From the NCBI GenBank assembly GCA_018881555.1, contig JACAXG010000067.1:3877635-3941634 (forward strand): a stretch of DNA of 64,000 nt, in the 5' to 3' direction. The notes beneath the pieces were generated by a model. It worked only from the letters and a program-made list of their open reading frames with translations. It was not told the origin of the DNA and ran no database searches. The position numbers were made by a program, and so were the translations under genes. Below are positions 1 through 11,426 of the stretch, in pieces. The first letter of the stretch is position 1; each line of letters starts with the position of its first letter. This DNA comes from Amblyornis subalaris (lineage: Eukaryota; Chordata; Aves; Passeriformes; Ptilonorhynchidae).

Positions 1-3000
1 TTGAGCATGATTAATGAATAAAAGGAAGCTAGGTAACCTCATGAATATTACTTAAGTTTAAATCAAATAACACCTATTACACACTGACCTCAACAGGTAA
101 GCTATAATCCCAGACCTAAAGCTTCTGTCTAGGGCATAGGAAATTCCTGCTATTTCCTACCCAGAGTCTGACCCTTTCTGGCTCTTCAACTGATGTTTCA
201 CCCTGTGAACACATGCTATGGCTGTCAGTAGGTCCAGTAGTTGTACTCCAACGGGATGGCCCAGCTTTGTGTCTTCCATCCAATTATTGAGAAAATATTT
301 AAGAGCAATATTTTTAAAAAATATTTATTTAATAAGGTCTTCTCCTTATGGCCATGTGCTCTCCAATGGAATATTTTATAGCAGCTTGTTTAAGTTGGTG
401 GCCAGGATAAATTTTTAGGGACTCAAGAATCTGTTTTCCAAAATCTAATTCAAACTTTATACTCTTCACTGTCTTTCTCTTTACCTTCCATCTTGCAAAC
501 CCCCAAGAGGTTGTCAGTTTAGAAGTGCTAAAAGCCGCCTTTAATAGATGAGTGCATCATGTACAGCTGGAATAGGAAGCAGGAGTCAGGGAAACAGGGG
601 AAGCAGAATTGTTCCCATGAGAACATGAGACTCCACTCAGTTTGTTAGTGATACTAACACAGTGATGTAGGAGTCACAGTAAAGGACACAGTAAAGGATC
701 AGGAACATTAACGTCTACCGGATCAGGCTTGTCATTAAATGATACTACTTTGTCTAATTCTGATTCTAAAAATTCTTGTGAACCCTCCATTCAAATTTCC
801 TGGGTAACGATACACAGATCGTATTTGGATTAATCACATTTATCTCATCGTGCAGTTGGGTTTGCAGAGACACACCAACACCACTCTTGAAGAGAGTGGA
901 TCATCTAGGCAGAGTACACTGTAGGCAATTTCCACAAGAGGCTTTTACACAATTATATGTACTTACCTGCTATTTGGGCTTTTAAAAATCTTCCCTCTAG
1001 TTGCAAAAAACTTCAGGTGTACACAGTTTGCTTCACACTTAAAAGATTATAGTCTGATACAAGTATCTGGACTTAAAAAGTATCTCAAACTTTCCTTTAA
1101 AAAAAAAACGAGATATGTGTGTAGAGAAACAGATTTTATAAAAACCTCTAGTAAATACATTTGCCATGATGCGTCACTGAAATTTCAACATAAGATGCTC
1201 TTCCTCCTTTACATAAAAAAAAAACTTTAAAAATCTTATNTGTTTTGTCATTTATCATTGACAAGAGACTGGAAAAAATATTTTTCTTTCCTAACTAAAA
1301 ATAAAAAAGGGATAGTTCATTAAGTTGTATTTGGCTATGTCTATATGCTTCTGACAAAACACACAGAATATGTAGATAGGATAATGCACTGCTCAGTTTG
1401 TGTTACTTGATGGAAGATGTGGTGGATAACTTATTTATGGATAACCCCCACCATGAAATGCTTTTCCTACTATTTACTGTGGCCAGATCTGCAATGTTTT
1501 TCATTTAGAGAAAATTTTATGAGCCAAGAGACATGTCAGCTATGGAAAGGATACTTGCAGCAACTAGAGATGGAGCACTGCATAACAGACAAATAAATCA
1601 CTGATAAACACTGGATACAAAATTGTAACATAGGGCCTCAGGGAGATCCTCATGTATCTTCATAATATCATTGGCTTTCATGGTAAAATGTGACCTAGTA
1701 CTCTAGGGAGACAGATTTTTAATGTAACTTTTATTTGATCAAAAGGAAAGGGAATGGAAGAGAAGGAAGGGGATCAGAAAGGGAAGGAAAGGATCAAACT
1801 CTTCATTTAGTCACCTTATTAAATTCCCTTATTAAATTCCAGGGCTGTGCAAATTATACGTATTTCTCTCAATAATTTTTTGGCACTTCTGTCTTCTCCA
1901 GTTTTGCATAAAGAAAACATGCAGTTTTCACAATACTGAAAAACTGAACTGCAATATTCATACAAAAGTAAACCACACAAGAAAGAGTCATTTTTCTTAA
2001 TTAAACTGAGACTAACTTAATTTTCTGTAGAAAGCCATATTGTCACAAATTGATTGAAAGTTTAACATGATTCTTTCATTGTAAGGGTAAACTGTCTAAG
2101 AATGTTTTCAAAGGCACACGAAAATGGAATTGCCTGTCAATTTGTGTTCACTAATTTGTTCAGCCAATTAAAAGCCTTTACATTAGCAGCCATGTATTTC
2201 TGCTGAGAGTAAGAAACAAATGGTTCATTCTGAAGAACACTGGACCAAGGAGTTGCAACATCAAATGTATAGGAGTGGAGAAAAGCATAGAAAGAAAAGT
2301 CTTGGATGACAGTCTGGCACTTGAAGCTTTAGATCTTTTAGAAATTCTGATTGACAGAACTTGAACATTCTTAGAAAATCAAGCTGAAGCTAAAATTATG
2401 AAGAGTATTAAGAATTCTGACTGACGAAGACATTTTGTTCTTGTGGTACCCCTGTAACCATTTGCCTGTATTTTTTCTAACAAAAAAATGTTAAATGTGC
2501 TCAGCACGAAGTAATGTGACACAGTTCTCACAACTAAGTCTGCAAAAAGGGGAATAAAGGAGTCACCATAATGAATGTGACATAGTGTGAGGGCTGAGCA
2601 TGACAGGATCCTAACGAAGGCTAAAGCATAGGACGACACAATATAAACACAATGTAGTTGGTTTTGGAAAAGAGCCCAGTGATGCAGGCAAGGAGAAAGG
2701 AATGTGTCTCAGTGAAAGAGAGTCTATGGCCAAGGCCATCACAGCTGCACTCCCGTTTCTCAACTAAGCCCTGAGAACAGCATAAAAACAAAAGTTCATT
2801 TTATATAGCTGGAGAATATCTTGGATGAGATTAAGAAGAAAAAAAGTCAAGGAACTTAAGAGCAACAAAGCAGACTTATACACTGGCGTGTTCACTTGAC
2901 TTTAGCATCCTTTGACTTGTGCTTAAAGTCTTATGCCTTTATTTTTCTAATTGATCCTCGCTAAGCAAAATTCAATTTTCTTACTCTTGTAAGTGGTGAT

Positions 3001-4418
3001 GGAAATGCCTGCTGATATAATGTGGCTATCATAGATTCACTGCTAGATCATATATGGAAACCTTTCAAAAAAAGAAATTATTTAATAAGCTATGCTACAT
3101 AACTGTGGTTTATATGTGATTTTTGCAATGAACAATACATGGAAATCCTGAAGAAATCAAAGTGGCATAGAACTTGTGGGTCTTTGTTTTAAAAAGAAAT
3201 CTAAATTACTATTTCAAATATGTCACAGTCCATCTTAACGTTAAAATAATGTTATGTATTATTTCCCTTTTATTGTTAGATATCATTAAAAAAATTAGCT
3301 GTTTCAGTATTTTGTGATGCAGGCAATAAACTACCACTTTAACAGTTGAAAACCTCAAAGCAACAGAAATTACTTATACAAATGTGAGACTTCAGCCAGA
3401 ATTACAGCTAACAGAGTGCTGCCTTCCCAGTCTTTTCAGGCATGTTCCTCTCAGTTGCAGTGCAAAGAAATGGAGATTCTGAACTGTACACTTGTATTCG
3501 TTATCACTCTGATTCAAACACTGAAAAGCCACACCCTGCATGTCGAAAGCACAATTTAGCTGTGCTCCTACCTAAATGGGAGACTTCTTTCCTTTATTTG
3601 CAATGCAGACTATAGCTGACTGGAAACTTTGATAAAAATAGGAAGAAATTAGTACACTACAAAATAAAGTTTTGCTTTTCCAACAGATCCCACCCTGCTG
3701 TTATATTCATGTGGAGATATTAAATCTGGTACAGCTAGTACTAGGATCTCTTGTGGATTTTGCTTTGAAAATTTCAGAAAAGCTTTAGTTCAAAGCATCA
3801 GTAGGAATGAAGTTGGAATGACTTGCATCATCAAACATCACAACAGCAAGGATACAGACACCTGGAGACTCACATTTACGTGTCTAGGCCAAATAGCAGA
3901 GTCCTTGATCTACTTCTTAGGAGGAGTTAGGTTAGTTGTTCAAATTTTTTTATTGTTTTTTCACTTATTTTTACAAAATATAGAACCATCTTCCCTAAGT
4001 TCCAAGCTGACACTATTTATATTACCATCTGAACTGAGCTGCTCTAACAAATTGATAGGCATATAGACTCTCTTTGCTTTTCCCCACTGTCTGAAGGCAT
4101 AAATAGCAAAATTTTCCACTNCAGAACTAGGCAAGGAAAGAAAGAGGCTCTGTGACAAAGCAACAGGTTGCACAATCCAAGCCTCCTCTGTTCTCCACAT
4201 CCTACTTCTCTCATCCATGTTGAGATATAGATGGCAAAGAGCTCAAAGACAGCAACTTACTTCTGTGTGGCTAAGACAAGGTAAACCAACAGCCTTGTGT
4301 TGGCCTATAACTTGATGCTACTTTCCCCAGAACAAAAATTATTAAATAAAGGGCAGAATGAGAAATGTAGGTGATTAAGTACTAGCTTGTGATATTCTAT
4401 AATGCAATAAACATAGAG
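1..4418. other. Non-coding, gene-free stretch
   Basis: No exon, RNA gene or named repeat could be supported here. The open frames present (at most about 96 codons) show no domain, no compositional bias and no splice-site pattern, and they occur on both strands as expected by chance in AT-rich DNA. The only local structures are a purine-rich tract near 1.74-1.80 kb, short A runs (for example near 1090 and 1216), and a palindrome starting at 4419, listed separately. Very old repeats could be hidden here. Confidence 0.6.
1737..1798 (+). repeat. Purine-rich low-complexity tract
   Basis: About 60 bases are almost entirely A and G on the plus strand, built from irregular GGAA and GAAAGG units. This is ordinary simple-sequence or low-complexity DNA. 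Confidence 0.7.
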
Positions 4419-4442
4419 TGAATACCAATATATTGGTATTCA
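4419..4442. repeat. Perfect 24-bp palindrome
   Basis: The half-site TGAATACCAATA is followed at once by its exact reverse complement with no spacer. The symmetry is complete over 24 bp and breaks on both sides. It could extrude as a hairpin or bind a dimeric factor, but it may also be chance or the remnant of a DNA transposon end. No flanking target-site duplication was seen. Confidence 0.85.
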
Positions 4443-4875
4443 TACTAACTGCAGTAGAGGTGAAGGGCTGTGAAAAGCCAAAGGCTGCACTTTCACAGCC
4501 TGTTGTTAGAAAAACTTTAGCAGGTGCTGTCTGAGATTGCAGTGACACCTGTCTACAGTGGGCAAACAGATGACAAAACCATGACCAGATAAGAGGTCGC
4601 CATGGCCTGCAGGAAGTAAGTAAGCTCACCATCTTATCCACAGAAATTTTGTATATGCTCTTCACAGACTGCTTTGGATATCCTTGGCTAAGACTTCATA
4701 ACATAAAATATTATGTGGTAATTTCCTTTCTTTCCAGAGTGAATAAACAAATTGAACTTACAATACAAGGTGAAACACAGGACACTTTTGTACTTTCATG
4801 TCCATTATTTCCCTGTGGTCCACTCTTCCACATTTGTCATGCTTCACACTGATTTGGCATTTCAAGTTTTGTCTT

Positions 4876-5010
4876 AGAAAGAAGGAAATAAAGAAATGAA
4901 GTAAAGAAGAAAAGAAAAGGAGAAAGTCAACAAAATGGAGAAAGGGATGAAGTGGAAGGGAGAGAAGGGAAGGAGGAGAAGGAGGATAACAAGGAGGAAA
5001 GGAAAAGAAA
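4876..5010 (+). repeat. Long polypurine (GA-rich) tract
   Basis: About 135 bases are overwhelmingly purine on the plus strand, with irregular GAAA, GGAGAAGG and GGAGGA units and only a few pyrimidine interruptions. Mirror-like polypurine tracts of this length can in principle form intramolecular triplexes. Most simply it is a degenerate GA microsatellite. Confidence 0.75.
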
Positions 5011-5982
5011 TCTTCTCAACTGCTGTCATCTCAGTCTAATAAGTATTTTACATCAGAACGTCTTCTTACCATTGCTACCACATGGGCAGACCCACATGTG
5101 TTTATGCTTTAACAACTGGAACTGATTTTTTCCACTTTCACATATTTCCAGTTTGCTCAAAGGCACCAAAATCATTCAGACTAGGAAAAACACTGAGAAA
5201 GGGTTGGTACAGCTCTCTGATGGAACACCCTCTTCAAAATAAACTACCTCAACTTTAACTTTTATATTTCTTATTACAGCCTTCCCCGTATACTTCATAA
5301 GATTGACTGACCCCAGTAAATATACAACCATCAGGTAAATATTCTTCCCTCATCCCTTATCTCCCACTTCCCAATGCAAGGAAAGTAGAAAAGCTCACTC
5401 CATACAGCAGAACCCACACTCAGTCTCAAATGAAGGAGTTACCTCCTCACTTTTATGTCAGAAAGGATTTTGTTTCATATTTTACACCAGAGGAGGACAC
5501 TATGCCAAGTTTAAATTAAGAACAAAAGTCCAAGTATTGGTGCATCACTTGTGGTTTTGGCAGTAGTTAAAAAAAAAAGATAGCCTCAAAGAAAACATAC
5601 CTTTTATGGAAACCAAATATAGACCACAACTGGCAAAGAGAAAACTGCATGGACAAACAAAACTGCTGGATAAACAAATCAAAATTACTCAGGAAGCTGA
5701 CACCCATTCTTTACAGTGGAAAACCAAAGATAAAAATGAGTCATATATCTTACATTTTTGGACAAGGCAAACTCCCATCTGTCTGGTGGTATATGATTTA
5801 TATTCTCAAAGAAGTCTAATATTTCCAGTATTACCCCTAAATAACCAACCAAATAATCAAGCAGAAGGATCATTTAAAATAGTTGATGTCATGGAATAGC
5901 TTACTGCTTTGTGCATAGTAGGAAAATGACTGGCCTTGAACTGCAATATGCATTTTAGATTGAATGATTAGAGCATAGATAT

Positions 5983-6068
5983 AAAGAGTGAGCAAGGGAG
6001 AGAAGTAGGAAAGGAGGGAAGAGAAGAATGGAGAAAGAGAGGAAGTGTGAAATAAAGAAATAGGGAAA
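5983..6068 (+). repeat. Purine-rich low-complexity tract
   Basis: About 85 bases are mostly A and G on the plus strand, with GGGAGAGAAG and GGAGGGAAG-like units. It resembles the tract at 4.9 kb. Both are probably degenerate GA simple repeats. Confidence 0.65.
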
Positions 6069-9000
6069 ATTCCTACTATGCTCTAGGTATGTTGGATACT
6101 AAGTTTCTTCTTAAGAAGATAACAATTCTAAAGGAAATTACTTCTTTTTCATAGAATTTTAAAAATCTGTATGGTTTCATTTTCTTATTTTCGCTTCTTT
6201 AAGATTTTCATCCTGATTTCTTTTGCATGTAAGGTACCATTTAGAAACACTGTTACTCTGTTGTCTGGCAAGAGTGTAATCACATACAATTCAGTAGTAA
6301 GAAGAAAGTCAGTACCATGAATTGGGTCAGGAGACGTGAAACTGTCAACATATCCTGCCTCATATTTCCGTGAGTCTTTACAATTCTGAAAGTCCTAGCT
6401 GATCTTTTAGTAACTTATTTTTACATATTCTCAAATATACAACCCCCATTATCTCATTGTTGTCTGACTCATTCCTTTGCAAGAGGTTATCACATCTCTA
6501 GAAGAACTGACAGAAGCAAATGTGCACCTACACCTCAGCTACCCTAATTCCCAAGTAGGTGCAGAAGTTGAATCGTAAGCAAAAGGGGGCAGTGAATTGC
6601 AATGCCTTGGGGGCAGAAACACAACAGTTTCTTCACAGCTCTGCTATGACCACAGTAATGCCTTTAGGGACAGAAAGATACTATGTCTATTTGAGAGGGT
6701 AGTAAATATTAGTTCTGCAAGTGACTCCTCTTGAGTCAGGGTATGTCCCTTTTATAAACTACTTTTCCTTTTGGATAATAACTCCAAATTCTTCCTTCTC
6801 TGCATAGAAATAAAAGAAAAACATAAACAGGCTACTTTTTAACTTTGTCATTGAAACGTGGAACAATACTTTAAAGTGCATGCTGGATGTATTGTTCTGA
6901 TGGAAGAATAAACACTTGAAAGAATTAGCTGATGATTCTGTTTCAAAGAATGCAAGAATTAGGTGACATCTGATCCTTATTTACAATGCCTACACTCTCT
7001 TCTACCCAGCTAAACTCAAGACTACTTATAAAAGTCTACTAATTTGGAAGCCTCTTCTCACTAGAATGAATATACAGCTGAAATATACAAATTGCTGTGA
7101 AACGTATTCCTGTGTATCTAAGTTAGGACTCTCTCTTAATTTAACTCCTACTCATCTAGTGATATGCTAGTACTACGTTTCACCAAACTGCTAAGAAGCC
7201 ATGGTGATTCTGCCAAAGTATAAAGAAAAGCAGATAGGATTTATTTGTAAATAACACATACATTGCCAAAGTCAATTCATCACCTTCTTCTTTGAGACAT
7301 CTTCCCATTTACCACCACACATAGAAATAACATTTACTAAAGGTACTTTACTGTTGAGAAAAGCACAACGGAATAACACACACAGCTACAAAATGAAATA
7401 GAAATACTTCATAAATCCCTTTAAAACCTGCTTGTGGCAGAAACTCTGTCACCTTTTAGTATGGGAACTATGATTCACATTAGTGAGACTGTAGGCTTCA
7501 GCTGAACATGTAATAGTATATTTTGTTATGAAATATGCTGAGTAAGATGTGTACTCTAGGAAGCAGAAATAAATGCAATGATTCATGACATTTTTCTACA
7601 GTGCAGTAAACATTCATACATCAAAGTCTTCTCTCACTGCTGTAGCAACAAAGCAGGACCGAAAAAATAAGTAACAACTCCCAAATAGTTCAGAAGAGCT
7701 TAAAAAGAAAATAGGAACAAAATATTTAAACACACTCCCCCTCTCCTTGACATGAATTCTTGCATTTCCAGTACCTGGGGAGAGGGGGAAGAAAGAGAGA
7801 CAACAAAATGCATAATTTCCTTTTCATTCTCTGAATCAAATATTAAGTGCTGTTGGCATCATGGCCCCAGTCCGGGCTGTGGACTGTCCTGCTGAGCAGC
7901 TACACCCGCCACATGAGGAACTGGCTGTGTGCTGCAATGTACCTAAAGACATGCCACCCACTGGAGTGCTGACCCCCAGAGCTCCACTCTGCTGCATCCT
8001 TCTACTTTGTAACCTCCCTTCTTATATCACTTGGTACAGCAGAAATTGTTGGATTGCAGAGCCACCACAAATTCACACATTGGAGAAGAAGAAACATAAG
8101 CATAAATATCTCCCAGTGAAATCAACATACAACCACCGTCCCAGTAAGATNTCAGTAAAAAAAATTAGCTGAAAAAATGCAAACCAATAAACACATTTTG
8201 AAGATCATATTCCATTAGGTCCACTTTTATTATAATCCATAATTTACTTTTGGAGATAAAGAAATACCCTAATCATCTGTATTAACTCACTATCAGTTTA
8301 AGGTTTCCTCCTACTGGTGTGGTTGTAGAAGTTTTCTTCTTTCTTTTGTTTTAAAGGTTATATTCAAGGATCATGACAAGCATTTAGATGGTGTTATATT
8401 TATGAGCATTAGTATATAAAGTATTTTGTCAAATCTCTTTCAGTAAACATACAAAGAAAGAATAGAACTACCACTTCTACAAGGGTCAGGGTAGTCAAAG
8501 TCAAGTTTCTGGAGCAGCCTAAAGTGGGACAGATGCAGAACTCAGAGCACAAGCACACTGCATTCTCAGTTTCACAGTCAAATATCAACCTGATCATGTC
8601 CAATGACACAATTTGGCTTTAAATGGTCAGCTTTAAAAAAGTGAAGTTGGAGGTCTGTTCAAGATCCAATGGCCCATCCAATGTCTGAGGTTATGGTAAT
8701 TTATTTTGCAAATTTGTGCCCGAAGTTATCCATTTACCGTTGAGCAAAGTGTCAGCACGGGGCTGGATCAAAGTTGCAGTGCACAGTAAAGACCCGTCAG
8801 TTACTCTCTGTCAGAGCTCTAAAGTTATTATTATTTGTAAAAATGGCTCAAGGTTTTACAAGGTAATTAAGCATCTAAGTCCAGTGCCTTCTAAGATAGT
8901 TAACTTGGTATTTTACCCAGGAATATGTAGAAAATTACCTAATCTCAAACACGTTTCCACAAAAAAATATATGAAGAGANTTACTAGACAAGCCAATCAA

Positions 9001-10631
9001 TATCTAAGTGACAAACTCTCTTTTTCCACCATGAGATGTGGTATTGAAACATTTCTCTGAGTTACTACTCAGAATGGAAAAAGGTGCCTACACAGACATC
9101 TGCTCCAGCAAGTGCAGCAGTGGGTTGTCATCAAAATCCCTGTTACCATTTAAGGTCTCAAATGCCTGTGGACCTTCTTCCAGTAAGGTCCTTTGGAATA
9201 CATGTCTGAGTACATATTCAANAAAGGAATAAAGGCTTATGGTAAAAATAGATGGAAAAGAAGTCATTCTTTCTTACCACTCCTATGCAGAATACCAAAC
9301 CAAGGAGTGACTCTCCAGCAATATTTTTTCTATCTTTGTATAGATATTCTTGGGTTTCAAGATGTGCATAGAGAAGGCAATTTGGTCTTCAGACAGACTG
9401 TTTCACAGATTCAAAAAGTTCACTCTCAAACCTCTATTGATCATTAAAACAGAAGTGGGAGAAGAGGAACAATAGCATAATGGGCAGCCTGCCATGCCCA
9501 AGTCATCCCATGTAATGTAGTATGCACATATATCCTTCATCACATTTGGCTTGTAAACTCATTGCCAATTTTCATCAGCTCCTCCCACCGGGATCCAGGC
9601 AGTGCACTAAGAGTTAACAGATGAAGCTGATTTTAAAATATTTCTAACCTTCCAATGACGGGGAATGTCGGGGTTTTCTTTTTTCCTAAAAAAAAAAAAA
9701 GCCAACAATATATTTTTATGAAGGTGGACAAGGTGAAAACAACATTCTCATCATGTCAGCCTTGAGAGAGATGCTTAAAAAATACAAGGACACCCAGACA
9801 TGCAATTGGAATTGCAGGGAGAGGGAGCATGGCTACTTCTTTCACTCTCCTTTGAATTGTCAGTACTCCATGACAGCCTTGACGTTTACCAGATGGAGTC
9901 AGATTTGTCTCATGCACAAATATAAGCAGAGGCAGGCTTCATCTAAGCCAATGTTTTTCCTCTCAAAATATTGGCATTACCACCTTAGTTTTAAGTAAAT
10001 ATAAGCATGAACTAAAAAGAGAAATTTAAATCTCTGCAGCCACACAACAGCTTTTCTATGTGCAACATATGAAGTGATTTGTAATATTTAAAAAAATAAT
10101 TTCAAAGTCTGTAATAGACATCAAAAGGCTGTTGTAATAGAGATGAAAGAAGTGATGGTTTTAGCCAGTGAATGACTAGCTTTGTAATAATCTTCANACT
10201 ATTACCATAATTAGCTACTACTTGTGCTCAAACTTTGAATCTAAATTCAGTGGTGCAAAGAAAAAAAAGAAAAAAGGAAACACATGAAGACTTATATTAC
10301 TTACACATTTTGTTGGCATACTTCTTCCTAATATCTATCCAAAATTAATAGGTACTCAAATATACTAAGCATTTAGCCGTCATTCTGNAGGAAAAATAAA
10401 TTTTGGTTGATGACTTCTGTGAGTTTCACTTGCATGTAAATAAAATGTATTCTGCTTGGTGCCATGATGTTTCTTCCAACAGTATTTTAGGTGAGAGTAT
10501 TGAAATTTCATGCCAAATTTGATCTGCTTTCCACAGTTACTGTTTGAGTCAAGAAAAGCACCAAACTTTGTAGTCAGATCAGTACCTACACATAGGTGTC
10601 CAGAGTGNTACTTGTCCCAGTAAAGGTGCTA

Positions 10632-10645
10632 GTTGCCCAAGCAAC
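10632..10645. promoter_or_regulatory. Possible RFX X-box-like inverted repeat
   Basis: The 14-mer GTTGCCCAAGCAAC has GTTGC and GCAAC arms in the 14-bp frame of the RFX consensus GTTGCCATGGCAAC, with three mismatches in the centre. RFX proteins bind such sites as dimers, often at ciliary and neural genes. No promoter or conserved context was visible, so a chance match is quite possible. Confidence 0.3.
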
Positions 10646-11398
10646 AAAATTAGATTATTTATCTGTTAAAAGCTGCAGAATTAAATATCTTACTAAACTG
10701 AAATTTACCTGAAAAATATCAGAATAAATCTAACTACTTTGGTTAGGGGTCTGATTTTAAGGATGTTAACATTTTTGATACATTCTGTTCATAACTGGGC
10801 ATCATCAACCATCCAAAAACCAAAAACTATTTTTTTTTCCATAAGAAAAAGGAAATTAAATACAGCTTTTCTGGAGANATTCATTCTATGCTTCTATTAA
10901 TGTCAACAGTTACAAAAAATACTGGGTTTGTCTTCAATGACATTGATTTTCACATGGTAGACACCCAANTGAATTCTCTCTCTTTTTCCGTATTTGTATC
11001 AGGATTAAAAAAAAAGAAGGTGGGGGGAATAACAGATCTTCTGAGAAATTATAATATCTCGGTGACCTCTGTCAGCTTTTAAAATTCCTTGACTTAGAGA
11101 AGGATGGCTTCCCTACGAATTTTTTTAGAATAGCTATTGTCTGTGGAGTAGAAAGGGAAATAATACAAATAATTACAAGTAATCCTACATATTAATGATG
11201 CAGAATCATGGATAAATATGTTCTTAAAGCTCCCTTTTTCAATCAAATCATACTCTGACTCTCATTGCTAGTACTGTAACTTACTAGAACCCAAAAGTGT
11301 GCTTTACACATAGGTAGTACCAAGGCAATCTCTTTGATGTCATTATCCATTTTATTTAAAATTTGCTCCTCTGAAATAAAGAGAAAACCAAGAAAAAG

Positions 11399-11426
11399 AA
11401 CAAGACAAGTATTTACTTGTCTTGTT
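11399..11426. repeat. 13-bp stem, 2-bp loop inverted repeat
   Basis: The arm AACAAGACAAGTA is followed by TT and then its exact reverse complement, giving a perfect 13-bp stem with a 2-base loop. The arms end at a G/T mismatch. The loop is too short for a microRNA precursor, and no longer imperfect stem surrounds it. It is probably a near-palindrome of the kind that cruciform-prone DNA contains. Confidence 0.85.

Larger units (their letters stand above)
5011..11398. other. Non-coding, gene-free stretch
   Basis: No gene is supported. The open frames here, including one of 103 codons starting at 7861 and one of 114 codons starting at 8716, have no recognisable domain and no convincing splice sites. 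The start of the 7861 frame is somewhat GC-richer than its surroundings, but its C-terminal half is lysine-rich AT sequence that looks non-coding. A second purine-rich tract (5983-6068), an A-run near 9690 and an A-rich patch near 10260 are the only repeats seen. A possible RFX-type site lies at 10632-10645. Confidence 0.55.

Noticed and set aside
7861..8172. 103-codon plus-strand open frame with a GC-rich start and several cysteines and prolines
   Set aside because: No domain or signal peptide. The second half becomes lysine-rich AT sequence, and no splice sites frame the better-looking first half.
11399..11426. MicroRNA precursor
   Set aside because: The stem is only 13 bp with a 2-base loop, and no extended imperfect pairing surrounds it.
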